Source: Monarcha castaneiventris obscurior
Lineage: Eukaryota; Chordata; Aves; Passeriformes; Monarchidae
DNA: 64,000 nucleotides
Assembly (NCBI GenBank): GCA_026261815.1
Contig: JAMPIT010000379.1
Location: 23,391,001 to 23,455,000 of the forward strand
Direction of reading: 5' to 3'
Below, piece by piece: positions 51,425 to 61,600 of this stretch. Below the pieces are notes generated by a model, which was given only the letters and a program-made list of their open reading frames with translations, was not told the origin of the DNA and did not search any database. Positions within the stretch are counted from its first letter, which is position 1; every line of letters begins with the position of its first letter. The translations under genes were made by a program, and so were the position numbers.

Positions 51425-52250
51425 CTTGGTTGGAAAGGCCATTCCCTTTGCCTGTACCCTAAATTTCCACAATAGTAACACTCCATTTCCACATTCCTTC
51501 TCTGTCTCTTTCTGCTTTCTGGTTTAGGTCTGCTAAGTGCATTTGGGCTTCCTCTCTTTCATTTTCTCCCCTGGAGATTTCCTGTCAAGGCAACCATCAG
51601 ATTTTCCACTTCCTCAAATTTCCTTTTTCTCCTCTATTTGTTCTGCCCTCTGCTTTTTCTTTCACCCATTATACACAAATACTGCAACACCGAATTTTCT
51701 ATAGTTTTACTCCCTGCCACCTTGGTTTATGCTCCTTAAAATACTTTTGACTGTGTGGTGCTCCCTGACCTACAAAGACACCAATTGCAAGTGCACCATT
51801 AAAGTTTTGTGAAGCCATTCCCCCATATCCTAGCAAAACCTGTTGGAGGCAGCCCCAAAAATCTCTAGGATGTTTGTCCATTCTCTGTCTACATTCCATT
51901 ACTTTAGCCCAGTTAACCATTCATTTTCCATGATAATATTGCTTCAACCAGGTTTTGAATTCTTGTCTGACATGCTGGCCTGTCCTCTGTGGTATTATCA
52001 TTTCAATTTGGGTCATTCACTGGCCAGGGGTTCCTGTTTCCTTCTGCTTGCTGTGCCAGGTCTGCTTTGCTATCAATTATTTTTCCCTTTCACCTGGCTA
52101 GAATAGTTCTTTCAAAAGCACCTGCATGTCCCCCCAGCTTGGGTCATGTCCAGTGCATGTATTACAGCTGAGCTCATACCTTGCTATCTTCCTTCAGACT
52201 TGGCATCTCACTTCCCTATAATGCCAAATCACTCAGATTCCGCAGGTGTT
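51425..52250 (-). pseudogene. ERV gag fragment: capsid part and damaged zinc knuckle
   Basis: A 73-codon open stretch at 51,699-51,920 (WAKVMECRQRMDKHPRDFWG) resembles the capsid region of gammaretroviral Gag. Downstream, near 51,483-51,430, a nucleocapsid knuckle begins CYYCGNLG, but its His is Tyr and its last Cys is Trp. The stretches are separated by stops. Confidence 0.6.
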
Positions 52251-52277
52251 TGGTGGAGTAGCCCCACAGGAGGAAAG

Positions 52278-52639
52278 TTAGAAGGTGTTGAAGGAGTATT
52301 TAAAGGACAGGGCAGTGCCGAGGCAGAAACGGCACTGGGATTCCTGCTTTGTTTTAATCCCCACGACCCGACAGGGCGGTGCAGATGCAGGCAGAGCACC
52401 ACGGTTCCCTGCTTTGGGGCTCAGCCCCCGCCTCCAAAGTGTCACCGGTGGTTCGGCTTCCCTCTGCTGACTTCTCACCCGTGCACGGCTGTTCCAAACA
52501 TAACAATAACCCATGGGATCTGGGAATCCATTTTCCAGACATTGCTGCAGGAAAGTTAATTTGTGTAGCTCAAAAAGTGCCTTGTGATGGCCATTGTTCT
52601 GCCCAGCTACTGATTTACTAAAATATGTATATAGATCTA
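52278..52639 (-). other. Unassigned segment between second LTR and gag
   Basis: This sequence stays open for about 120 codons on the minus strand, but no retroviral or cellular domain is recognisable. It may be leader or matrix sequence of the ERV, or belong to the element whose LTR lies beside it. Confidence 0.35.
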
Positions 52640-53347
52640 ATATCAATACCCAACTGGAATGGACAAAGACTCTCTAACTCGTTTGGGTTAGAAAGGGTAT
52701 GTTTATTCCTGCGCTGGGAAGCTGTGAGGATCGCTCCAAAAGCACAGCTCCGAGATTACAAAGCAATCCAAAGTCTGTTTATCCATGAAAGTTCTAAATA
52801 ATCAAAATACAAATACATATTTATAACATAGACACCTCCCACTCCCTGCTTCATATGGAAATTAGCTAAAAAGTCATTAAGCATGTGTAGGTCATTCTAT
52901 GAAATAGGTCAGTGGTCTCATAATTATGGGAGGGGTCCCTCATTGGATGAAGTAACTCTTCTTCCTCGCTATGACCTTCTTACCGTCTTAGTTTTTAACA
53001 ATACATACGGCCTTGGAGAACTCCCAGTTCCTTCCCCTAAACAGGTTTTGAATGGGATCATCAGTACCTGTCTGGCCCTTCCTTTGCATGATTCTTGTTA
53101 CAGCCCAGCTGAACATCAGATAACCAATAATCAGTTCCCAGACCTGAGGAGTTTATTCCAGCTTCGCTTAATCATCAATTTCTTTGTTTAAATTCTGCTG
53201 CATTTGCTTCCTAAACCTGTTCTAACTAATCTAGTTTCATAACTAAAATCTTAAAGTTTAAATGTTTAAGAAAAACTCAATTTAAATGCTTAAGAGAAAC
53301 TTAGTTTAAATGTTTCAAAGAGACTCAATGTTTCACTACCACTACAG
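52640..53347 (-). mobile_element. Second, unrelated LTR inside the ERV locus (ERVK-like)
   Basis: On the minus strand it can begin TGTAGTGGTAGTGAAACATT at 53,347, has a TATA-like TTATAAATATG near 52,820, an R-like stretch (CTCGGAGCTGTGCTTTTGGA), and AATAAA near 52,701-52,706. It does not resemble the flanking LTR pair. The downstream end near 52,640 is uncertain and no target duplication was found. Confidence 0.5.
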
Positions 53348-53382
53348 GTTACAGCTCCTGGCGCAGTGCTACTGCCTGCTAT

Positions 53383-53714
53383 TCAAATAACAGCAGAGTC
53401 CCAGACGTGCTGTTAACCTGTAAGTGATTTAATCGTGGTGCAGCAACTTACCAAGCTAGGTGCCTCCGGGGAAGGACCCTCCCCAAAAAGGTCCTGTGGG
53501 GCTTTATACCCTCACCGTCTGTGCACCTGCATTTCACACAGCTCTTGGTCCAGTGGTGGGTTTTGGTCTGGGGTCTCCTCGCTGTTCTGCAGCTCCCGCA
53601 GAGCCTTGCGGTGACCGGCCACCCCCCGGCTGGTGTTGCAGGTCCCCAGAGAGCCCTTGGCCATTCACAGCTCATTGCCTGGGTCCCCAGCCACGGCACA
53701 ATTTGCAGGGCACA
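53383..53714 (-). mobile_element. 5' LTR of the ERV (right on this map)
   Basis: Read on the minus strand it begins TGTGCCCTGCAAATTG, has a TATA box (GGGTATAAAGCCCC) and an ATTAAA signal near 53,428-53,433, and ends near CTCTGCTG. It is alignable along its length with the left LTR, with visible divergence, so insertion is not recent. Confidence 0.75.
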
Positions 53715-53719
53715 CTGAG

Positions 53720-54225
53720 ATACCTGCAAGGGGTGTTTTCTAAACAGTATAAACCGGTATTCTATTTTCAAATATACAGTATGTTCAAGAATGTCATAAT
53801 ATTCATATACAGATACATGTGTGGACACATATATGCCATAGACAAACTGATACAGAGCACATATATGTTAGTCAAACCAAATCCAACACGGATTTGTCCC
53901 TATTCTGGATTTGCAGAATACTTAGAAGGCCACCCTAGTACTTTCCAGTGCTACACTATTTTCCTAGCTAAAAGCCAATTGTCCCCTTACTCTTTTCGTA
54001 GCTGATCTGTGATGTCTTTTATCGTAACAAGATGGAAATAGCAGGTGGAAGTAAAGGAAAATTATATTTTCAAGTATGGACATATGAATCTGAAAATTAT
54101 TTACATTTCAACAATTTTAAAGGGGATCAAAAAAATTAGTGGTTCTATACAGCAAGAGAGTTTGATATATCATGTTATGACTCTGTTTTAAACTCGTGTC
54201 CTCTCTTTACACTTGAGACTGCACT
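53720..54225. other. Intergenic, no gene recognised
   Basis: AT-rich sequence right of the ERV with no repeat ends or coding signal that I recognise. Confidence 0.6.
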
Positions 54226-54226
54226 T

Positions 54227-54378
54227 GATAGAATCTCAGAATCGTCTAGGTTGGGAAAGGTGTTTATGATGTCCAGCTGTTAACCCAGCAGTGCCAAGTC
54301 CATCACCGAATCATGTCTCTCAGAAACATATTTACTGCTTTTTAAATACCTCCAGGGATGTGTTCTTGTAGACATTCT
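54227..54378 (-). mobile_element. CR1 LINE 3' fragment, minus orientation
   Basis: The plus strand shows the reversed CR1 tail (ATAGAATCTCAGAATCGTCT), then AGGTTGGGAAAGGTGTTTAT, a CCCAGCAGTGCCAAGTCCAT phrase and ATACCTCCAGGGATG. It is short and diverged. Confidence 0.8.
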
Positions 54379-54379
54379 G

Positions 54380-54939
54380 TTCATAAAAATGTAAAACGAC
54401 TAACAGCAATGACCTTAACAGTTAAGGACAAACACACTGTTCCATTACCAATTTTTGCTCAGTTTGAGTAATTTCAAGCCCCATTAAGATATTAACTTTT
54501 ATGGGTTATATTTTGCCCATATCAACTGAATGTTCCACAAAATAGCGTTGGTGCCTGCACCGAACAGAAAAGCATCTCACTACACAACAATTTGTAGTTC
54601 TCACTTTGAGGTGCTGATTTGACCCCAAACACGAAGCCTGGCTTTTTACTGTAATAAAAATGTTTCACCTTCTGAGGAGTAATTTCACAACAGTGAGGAG
54701 ACACAAGCACCGCAACTTAGGAAACCGTGAGCCTTTCTGGGGTTTCTGAGCTTTATGAGAAAAACTGGCACACGCAGCACACTCTGTGTTTTGCACAGAA
54801 ATTAACAGGTTAAATATTTTTTTTTCTTAATATGATAAATTGCGTAAAAACCCTAACCGATTCCTTTCTCACCTCCCTGCTTAACAGGATCTACCTCTAG
54901 CTGAGCTAAACGTGTGGCTTTTTCCGAGTGCAGACTTGT
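54380..54939. other. Intergenic upstream of the OTUD6B island, no gene recognised
   Basis: AT-rich sequence between the CR1 fragment and the CpG island. No conserved element is evident by eye. Confidence 0.6.
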
Positions 54940-55665
54940 CCGCAGTCCCTTTACCGGGACACTACGGCAGGAGCGAGCAGCCCCGCGGACACCAGCGAAC
55001 AGGAGCGCTCTCAGCCGCTGAACAAACCAAGCGCTTTCTCTCCGTACCACGGCCCCGGCTCCAGGCACGGCGGCCCTGCCGCTCCTGCCCCTCACGCCGG
55101 GGCTGAGGCGGCGCCGGGCGGGGCGGCGCTGGCGGAAGCGCGGCGAGCTCCCGCCTCCCGCCGGGGTCGGGGGTCAGCCGCGCCCGCCGGCTCCGGGCGC
55201 CCATGGAGGGCTCGGGGGACGAGGAGCCGGGGCCCGAGGGGCCGCTGCAGCAGCTGGTGAAGCGGCAGCGCAAGGAGAAGCGGGAGCTGCAGGGTGAGGG
55301 GCGCCGCGGCCCGGCGCAGGGCGGGCAGGGAGAAGGCTGGGGAGCGGCGGCGGCCACACGCGGGGCCGGCAGGGCTCGGCGTCCCCTCTCCGCCTTCCCT
55401 CGCAGCAAGCCCCGCTGGGCAGCGCGAGTAGCTCGGAGGGGCGGGAGGGTCGGCGGCGGCTGCGAGAAGGAGGGAGCAGCCCTGGCAGTGCCCTGGCAGT
55501 GCCCTGGCAGGGGGACGAGGACGGCGGTAGCGAAATGGTGCGTGCGGGCGGGCAGCGGGGCCGCAGCCGGGCTGTGCTGCCGGCAGCAGTGCCGCTGGTG
55601 CGGGCGGCCTGCGGAGCTCGCCCGGCCGGGGCCTCGGGAGCCGCGCCGTGCCCGGGAGCTGTGGT
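54940..55665 (+). promoter_or_regulatory. CpG island and promoter of OTUD6B
   Basis: A CpG-dense block spans the start codon. A GC-box (GGGCGGGGCGG, about 55,117-55,127) and an ETS-type core (GCGGAAG, 55,132-55,138) lie about 65-85 bases upstream of the ATG, typical of TATA-less housekeeping promoters. An 11-bp unit (CCCTGGCAGTG) is repeated 2.8 times at 55,480-55,510 in intron 1. Confidence 0.75.
55203..55293 (+). CDS. OTUD6B: OTUD6B coding exon 1 (residues 1-30)
   Basis: The ATG at 55,203 has G at +4 and a C-rich lead (GCGCCCATGG). The exon encodes an acidic start ([14 protein letters not shown]) and then [13 protein letters not shown], where the conserved RKEK-ELQ segment begins. It ends CAGG|GTGAGG in phase 1. 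The first 17 residues are unlike the mammalian N-terminus, as expected for an exon in a GC-rich island. No other in-frame ATG lies between this one and the conserved part. Confidence 0.92.
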
Positions 55666-58600
55666 TTAATGCTGGGCCATGGGCGTGATGTTCGCGTTTT
55701 GTTACTTCGGTTTCAAGTTAAGGAAGGTGTGGTTTTTAAAGGCATTTTAGATTGAAAAGCCTGCATAGGGGCTCTTGCTGCCCAGCCCGTTATGTTTCTT
55801 TATTCAAAATGCAGTTGACCTGAACCAAATTTTCATGTCCTGTCCAGCTATAATAAAGTATCTGCAGTAAAAGACCTGTGTGGTCTTACAGTGCTTCATA
55901 TGAGCTTGTAACACTTTACGCTATTTGACCTACCTTATTAGAGTCTGTATTAATATAATTAAGTAGGTCTGATAGATGGATTCTGTTGAGTTTCATAGTT
56001 ATTATAACATGTTTGTTAACCCTTTCTCATTGCTAGTATTTTGATACGGCTTTTTCCTTGCTTGGCTTTTTTGGTATGTAATGAAATAGGCCCATCTGCA
56101 ACCTTTTATCGGAGGGTTAAAGAAGAAAGGAGTCAGGTTGCATACTGTCATTAAATCTATAGGAACTTACTGTTTTGAGATGCCTTTTCCTCCCTCAGAT
56201 TTGGTTGAAATTGAAGGGGGTGGGAATCAAGCATCGTCGTGGCTGGGGCACGTGGCTGCATAAACACCCCCCCTTTCTACCATCCATACTCTCCACTGTG
56301 TATTTGTGTGTGCCTTTTATGTTCTGGCTTCCCTTCTCTTCTGTTATGTTAATTTTAATGAACAAAGCTGCTTTTCTGTCATACTCAGCTTATTCATCTG
56401 TGAGGCTGAGTGCTTAACATAAATCTTTCAGTATTAGCATTCTTCCTGCCTCCCTTTGAAAAGTTTCATTATCATTGCCATCATCTTTAGCTCAATTGTG
56501 TCAGGCAAGAGTGAAGGACAGGAAAACAGCACAGGTGATGAATAGCAAGCAGGATGTTAAATAATTGCTGCTGTAACTGTAAAACAGTGAGTACAGAAGT
56601 GACAGAGGTAGCAGGAGTGTTCATTTAAGAACACAAGAGAAGACTATGGGGAATCTGGTTGTAGTTTCCACTGTGTAATGGATGGAGCCAGACTCATCAA
56701 AGTACAGAGAATGGACTAGAGAATGACAAGTAAAATCCTCATGGGAAGAGTAAGGGAAAATATTTTCATAGCAAGAATCATTAAATATTGGTTAAAAAGT
56801 TTCCCAAAAAGGTTGCAGGATGCCCATCCCTGGAGACTTCACAGTCATCTGAATAACTTTGAGGTGCATGTGAATTAACATAACCTGGTGTAGCTTTGAA
56901 TTCAGCCACGCTTTGAGCAGGAGGTAGAACTAAGTAACCTCTGGACACTGTTTCTAACCAAACTATTCTGTGATTTTAGAAATGAAGCATTGACTTACAG
57001 ACTAGAAATACTTACGGACTTTAATCAAGTTAAGATCATTTTGCTTTTAGAAATTTTGTCTTAAGGATGGGTAAACTCAGTTTTTAATTTTAATCTGCTG
57101 CTTGTCTGATTAAAAAAATGCACATCTTTTCTGTGAGATTTGAGATTCCAATGCTCATATAATCTTTTCAAAGGCAACAGGCCAAGATCTTCTGCATGGA
57201 TGAAGTTCATATGTATTTTTATTAGTAGCCTGACATAAGTTTTTCTCTTTTCCAGAGAAAGAAAGAAAAGTCAGTTTTCATCTTCTAAGAAAAAATATAG
57301 CCAATTCAAAATGTGAGCATTAGAACTGGCAGTCTCACAGCTAACTATTATACTGATTTGTTGATGTTTGTAAATTAGTTTTTCTATGTGACTTGCAGTC
57401 ATTTTCTGCAATGACCATAGAGTATCTGTATTTAAAAATAACGTTTTATTACACTGCTCCTCTAACAGCAAAAATTCAAGGCATGAAAAATGCTGTTCCC
57501 AAGAATGATAAGAAGAGACGAAAACAGCTGGCAGATGAAGTTGCCAAACTAGAGGCAGAACTTGAACAGAAGCACAAGGAAGAATTAAAGCAGCTGAAGG
57601 AAGCTTCGCCTGAACAGAATAAGGTAGGTGCCCTAACTTCAGCTGATGTTGTACAGGTACAGTTTGTGTTAGGGCTTTTTTAGCTTCTAAAAATTATAAT
57701 GAAATAACACTTCAATGTAGTTATCCTTTTCTTCACAGTATTAGTAACTCTTTTCAACTTTGGAAAGCTTTAGCTGTTACAGTGAATGGGCAGTGCTAGA
57801 ACGGGCTTGTAACAGTGGGGGATTTTTGTTGAGCACTGAGAGAGTGGTTTGGTTGCTTAAAGAATTACTGTAAAAGATATTTCAAAAGCAGGTTTAATAT
57901 AAATTTGCAAAAGCATAACAAAAGTTGATGGCAAGACTTACTTTGTGTTTGAATCCATGGATGAGGCATACAAGCAAAATCATTACACAAATGCCAAGCT
58001 GTAACAGAAATTTAATGTAGAGTAAGGGGAAAGGTGTACGACCACAAGTAGTATTTGGTGTTGCCTTTAAGTTACATGAGTAACTCTGTTATGGTAAAGA
58101 ATTTTTTTTTAAGTTACTGTTATACTGCCACTCTGGTTATCTTATGTAGACTATTCAAGTATTCATGACCTTCAGCAGGTGTTTGACTCATCCAGTGTGT
58201 TTTGTCTTGCAGTTTTATCAACAGTGTAACTGATTTTTTTTTGTATAGCTCATACAGTTACTGGGTTAGCTTTGTCATTTTTCTTGAGGGGTTTCAACTC
58301 TCTGTTTTTTTCAACTGCTGGTTATGCTTTGATATAGAGGGTGGACCCTTCTGCTTTAATTTTCACTGAACTTGATAATGGCTGTTTGGATACCTCAGTG
58401 GCTGGCATGGTGAGGAAAGCTTTTCCTTGCAGCCAGTAAGCAGTGTTCACACTCCAGTATGTTAGAGAACATACAGCTCAAATTTGAGATGCACAGTTCA
58501 TAACTCAGTTGGGAGTACAGAAAAGTAATGAAATTCAAGACAGTAGTTTGGGGTGGGAAGTGCTTTGATGGATTCTGTGCTATACGTGGATCTTTGTGGT

Positions 58601-61600
58601 TAAACTTCATAAAAATATCCTGGAAGAGAACTTAAAACTGTTTCAGAAGATGCATGTCTTAGTTATTCTTTATACTAATAAGAACATTTAACCTTTTTTT
58701 TTCTTTTTAGACAGATTCCATAGCTGATGGGGTTGCAAATTTAGAGCTTGAAGGAGTAGAGCAGCAGATTCAGCATCCTCGAATATCAAAAGCACAGAAG
58801 AGGCGGGTATGACTTCACATTAAACATTTTACAAATAACTGATTGACATTATGTTCAACTGAACTTAACTGTAATAGCCAAAGCTAAACAATTTTGCAGG
58901 GGGCGTTACCTGGCTAATTCTATATTGATGCTGTACTTACTGGGTGCCTTGAAAATCTATTAAACTGCTGCCTAGAAATACATAAGGATTTTATAAATAG
59001 TTTTACTTTTTTACCCTCAGCCATGAGCTGGGGATCAGAATAGGTCAGGAAATGGGAGCCATAAAAAAAGACATTATCTAAAGCAAATGATTTTTGAAAG
59101 ACTTTCACTAGAAATATGATTAAAGAATTAAAGTAATTGAATTAAAATACTATGTGGAAAATATGCAACTTGTAGAACTTTACACATTTAACAAAAGAAC
59201 ATCAATACTGAAGAAATTCTTTTGAGTTGTTAAGAAACGCTACCTAGTGTCCTGTCTGTTAGGCTTAGATCTGGTTAAACATCAGATGTTGTGGTGGATT
59301 AACATTCTTGTTGTACCTGCATGAATATTGGGTCAGGGCCAGTGGAGCTCTGCTTTACTGCCTGCTTCATCACCTCTTACATGATCACTAAAAACATGTT
59401 AAAAGGATGGTCGTAATTCGTGGCACCATGTCTAGGCAAACCAGGAACTCTGGTCTAGTTTTCCTATATTCTGATTGCCTAAACCAGTCTGGTCTTGATT
59501 TGTGGTGAATTTTAAGCATGAAAGTGGAAAGATCATTCTCTGTACTGCTTCCTTTTTTACTTGCTTATTTACTTTGGCTCTTGCTCCCTTGTTAACTTCA
59601 GCATGAACTTACAAAACATTTTATGAAAGTAATTTTTTTTGTGTTATTGCATCCCTTCTAATACTCTCTACATGCATTCTTATCCATCCTTCAGGTTAGG
59701 AGCAGTCTTTTATGATGTACAATACCTATCCTGAGGGAGTTTCAGTTTCATTGCATGAGCTCCATTATGCAATCATGTGCTTAAGTGGTAGATCCCACAC
59801 TTCTTATGAAAGAGCGGTGTTTTCTGATGTTTAATTAGATTTCCCATACTTGAGTGTTGAAATAGGGGATCCTGAAGAAAGGACTATGATTAATAGCCTT
59901 TGTATGAGTGTTGTAAAGTGTTATTTTGCATGTTGATATAATTAAGATTTCTCTTGACGTAATATCGGGTGTGGTGTCAGAGGCAGTTAGGATATATTGG
60001 TCACTTAGCATTTGCTAAAGTTTGGGTTTAAGAGGACTCTAATTGGTAGTACTGATTCAGGCAAATATTTCATAGGTAAGAATGTACTGAGAAAACACTG
60101 AAAGAGTTAGAAGCAAGCACTAAGCCAAGAACTGTATGGGCATATTCTAAATTTTAACAGTTGATGTAATTTTTGTGTGTTTTTAATCTAAGGAGAAAAA
60201 AGCTGCTTTGGAGAAAGAAAGAGAAGAAAGAATAGCTGAAGCTGAGATACAAAATTTAACAGGTGCTAGACATCTTGAAAGTCAAAAACTTGCTTCCCTG
60301 TTGGCAGCAAGGCACTTGGAGATTAAACAAATCCCTTCAGATGGCCATTGCATGTACAGAGCTATTGAAGACCAGCTCAAGGATCACCAAAATTCCTGGA
60401 CTGTTGCAACTCTGAGGAACCAAACAGCAAAGTATATGCAAAGTCACTTTGATGACTTCCTGCCTTTTCTGACAAACCCTAATACTGGAGATATGTATAG
60501 CAGAGGTAAGACTTGTAGCATATGAGATTTTAAAAGCTATTATAAATGTTTTGATAAATCTCAGTCTGAGTTACAGCTGAATTGGGACTTTTATGGTGTT
60601 TGTAACTTTGTGACTTTATTGGTCTGGCTGTGTTCCATGGAACACAGAATTAGGATCTGCTGTGAAACTTGGTACGCCTAGGTCTCTGTAATTAATGTAT
60701 TTTTTTAAATTAATCTAGGAAACCTTATTCCCCATTAAAAACAAAACAGAACTTGCTGGTTACTAGGTGATGTGAACTCATTCTGGGGATGTGATTTGTT
60801 AGTATAAACAGCTTGTCTATCAGGCTGGGGTGATTTTTTTGTCAAGTCTTATATTGGTGTTTCAATGTACATTTTCAATGTACACAGGAAAGCTGTTAAA
60901 AATGGATGTGAAATTTAAGCACATCTATTTTATAATAGTTTGAATGGATGTATTTTCTTATTCTACCTTGTTTTTTCACTGCAGGGTATTTTGGAACTGT
61001 TTTTTGCAAATAGACTAAAAAATAGAAAGAGCTTTAGCGTGGAGCAACAGTGTAGGCTGAGTAAATGTAGTTAAACAGTTTATGTGCCTCTTATTTGAGC
61101 AATACATGATTTATTCATTATGCCTAGAACACTACAAAAATGACAGCATAGATTTCCTTAGCTTAATGCTACATTTATTTAATAGATATTGCTGTGGATT
61201 TCATGTGGTCACTGGGTGCTGTCTTTTGCATGCTGACAGAGGTTGTTGTCACAAGAGAAACGTGTCCCAGGAGAATACTGAATAAAATTCTGCACAGCAA
61301 CAGGGAATTGTGGTTTTCTGTTACAAGGGAAATGTATGAAAAGTCATTCTGAGCAGCATTCAGAAAATCTGGATTCTTCTTTCTTAAAATCTGTTTGTAA
61401 GGTTCCAAAGCTTGAGGGTTTGTAATTTACAAATTTTAAACTTGGTTTCTGTAGAACATGATCTGAAAAGATTTTATTTAGCTATTTACAAAGAAACTAC
61501 TGGTAATAAGTACTTTAGGAGGCTAAAAACAAGGCAGCTAATTTGGAAATTTCAAGAAAACTCATCCAACTGTTTAACTACATGCAGTTGCAAGATTTTT

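Larger units (their letters stand above)
49605..53714 (-). mobile_element. Internally deleted endogenous retrovirus (gammaretrovirus-like/ERV1), minus orientation
   Basis: Two related LTRs in the same orientation (about 49,605-49,945 and 53,383-53,714) flank a 3.4-kb interior with degraded gag, protease and early reverse-transcriptase sequence in that order on the minus strand. Most of pol and all recognisable env are missing; an intact element would be about twice as long. Every coding part has frame breaks or stops, so it cannot make virus proteins. A second, unrelated LTR sits between the right LTR and gag. Boundaries are approximate and no target duplication was found. Confidence 0.8.

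Noticed and set aside
55203..55688. Reading OTUD6B exon 1 straight through as a 161-codon single-exon gene
   Set aside because: The GTGAGG donor at 55,294 and the conserved continuation at 57,469 show that the sequence beyond 55,293 is intron.
60208..60525. Treating the OTUD6B exon 4 open frame as a separate small OTU protein starting at an internal Met
   Set aside because: It is one exon of OTUD6B: upstream residues EKKAAL are conserved, and the frame continues via splice sites to the catalytic His in exon 7.
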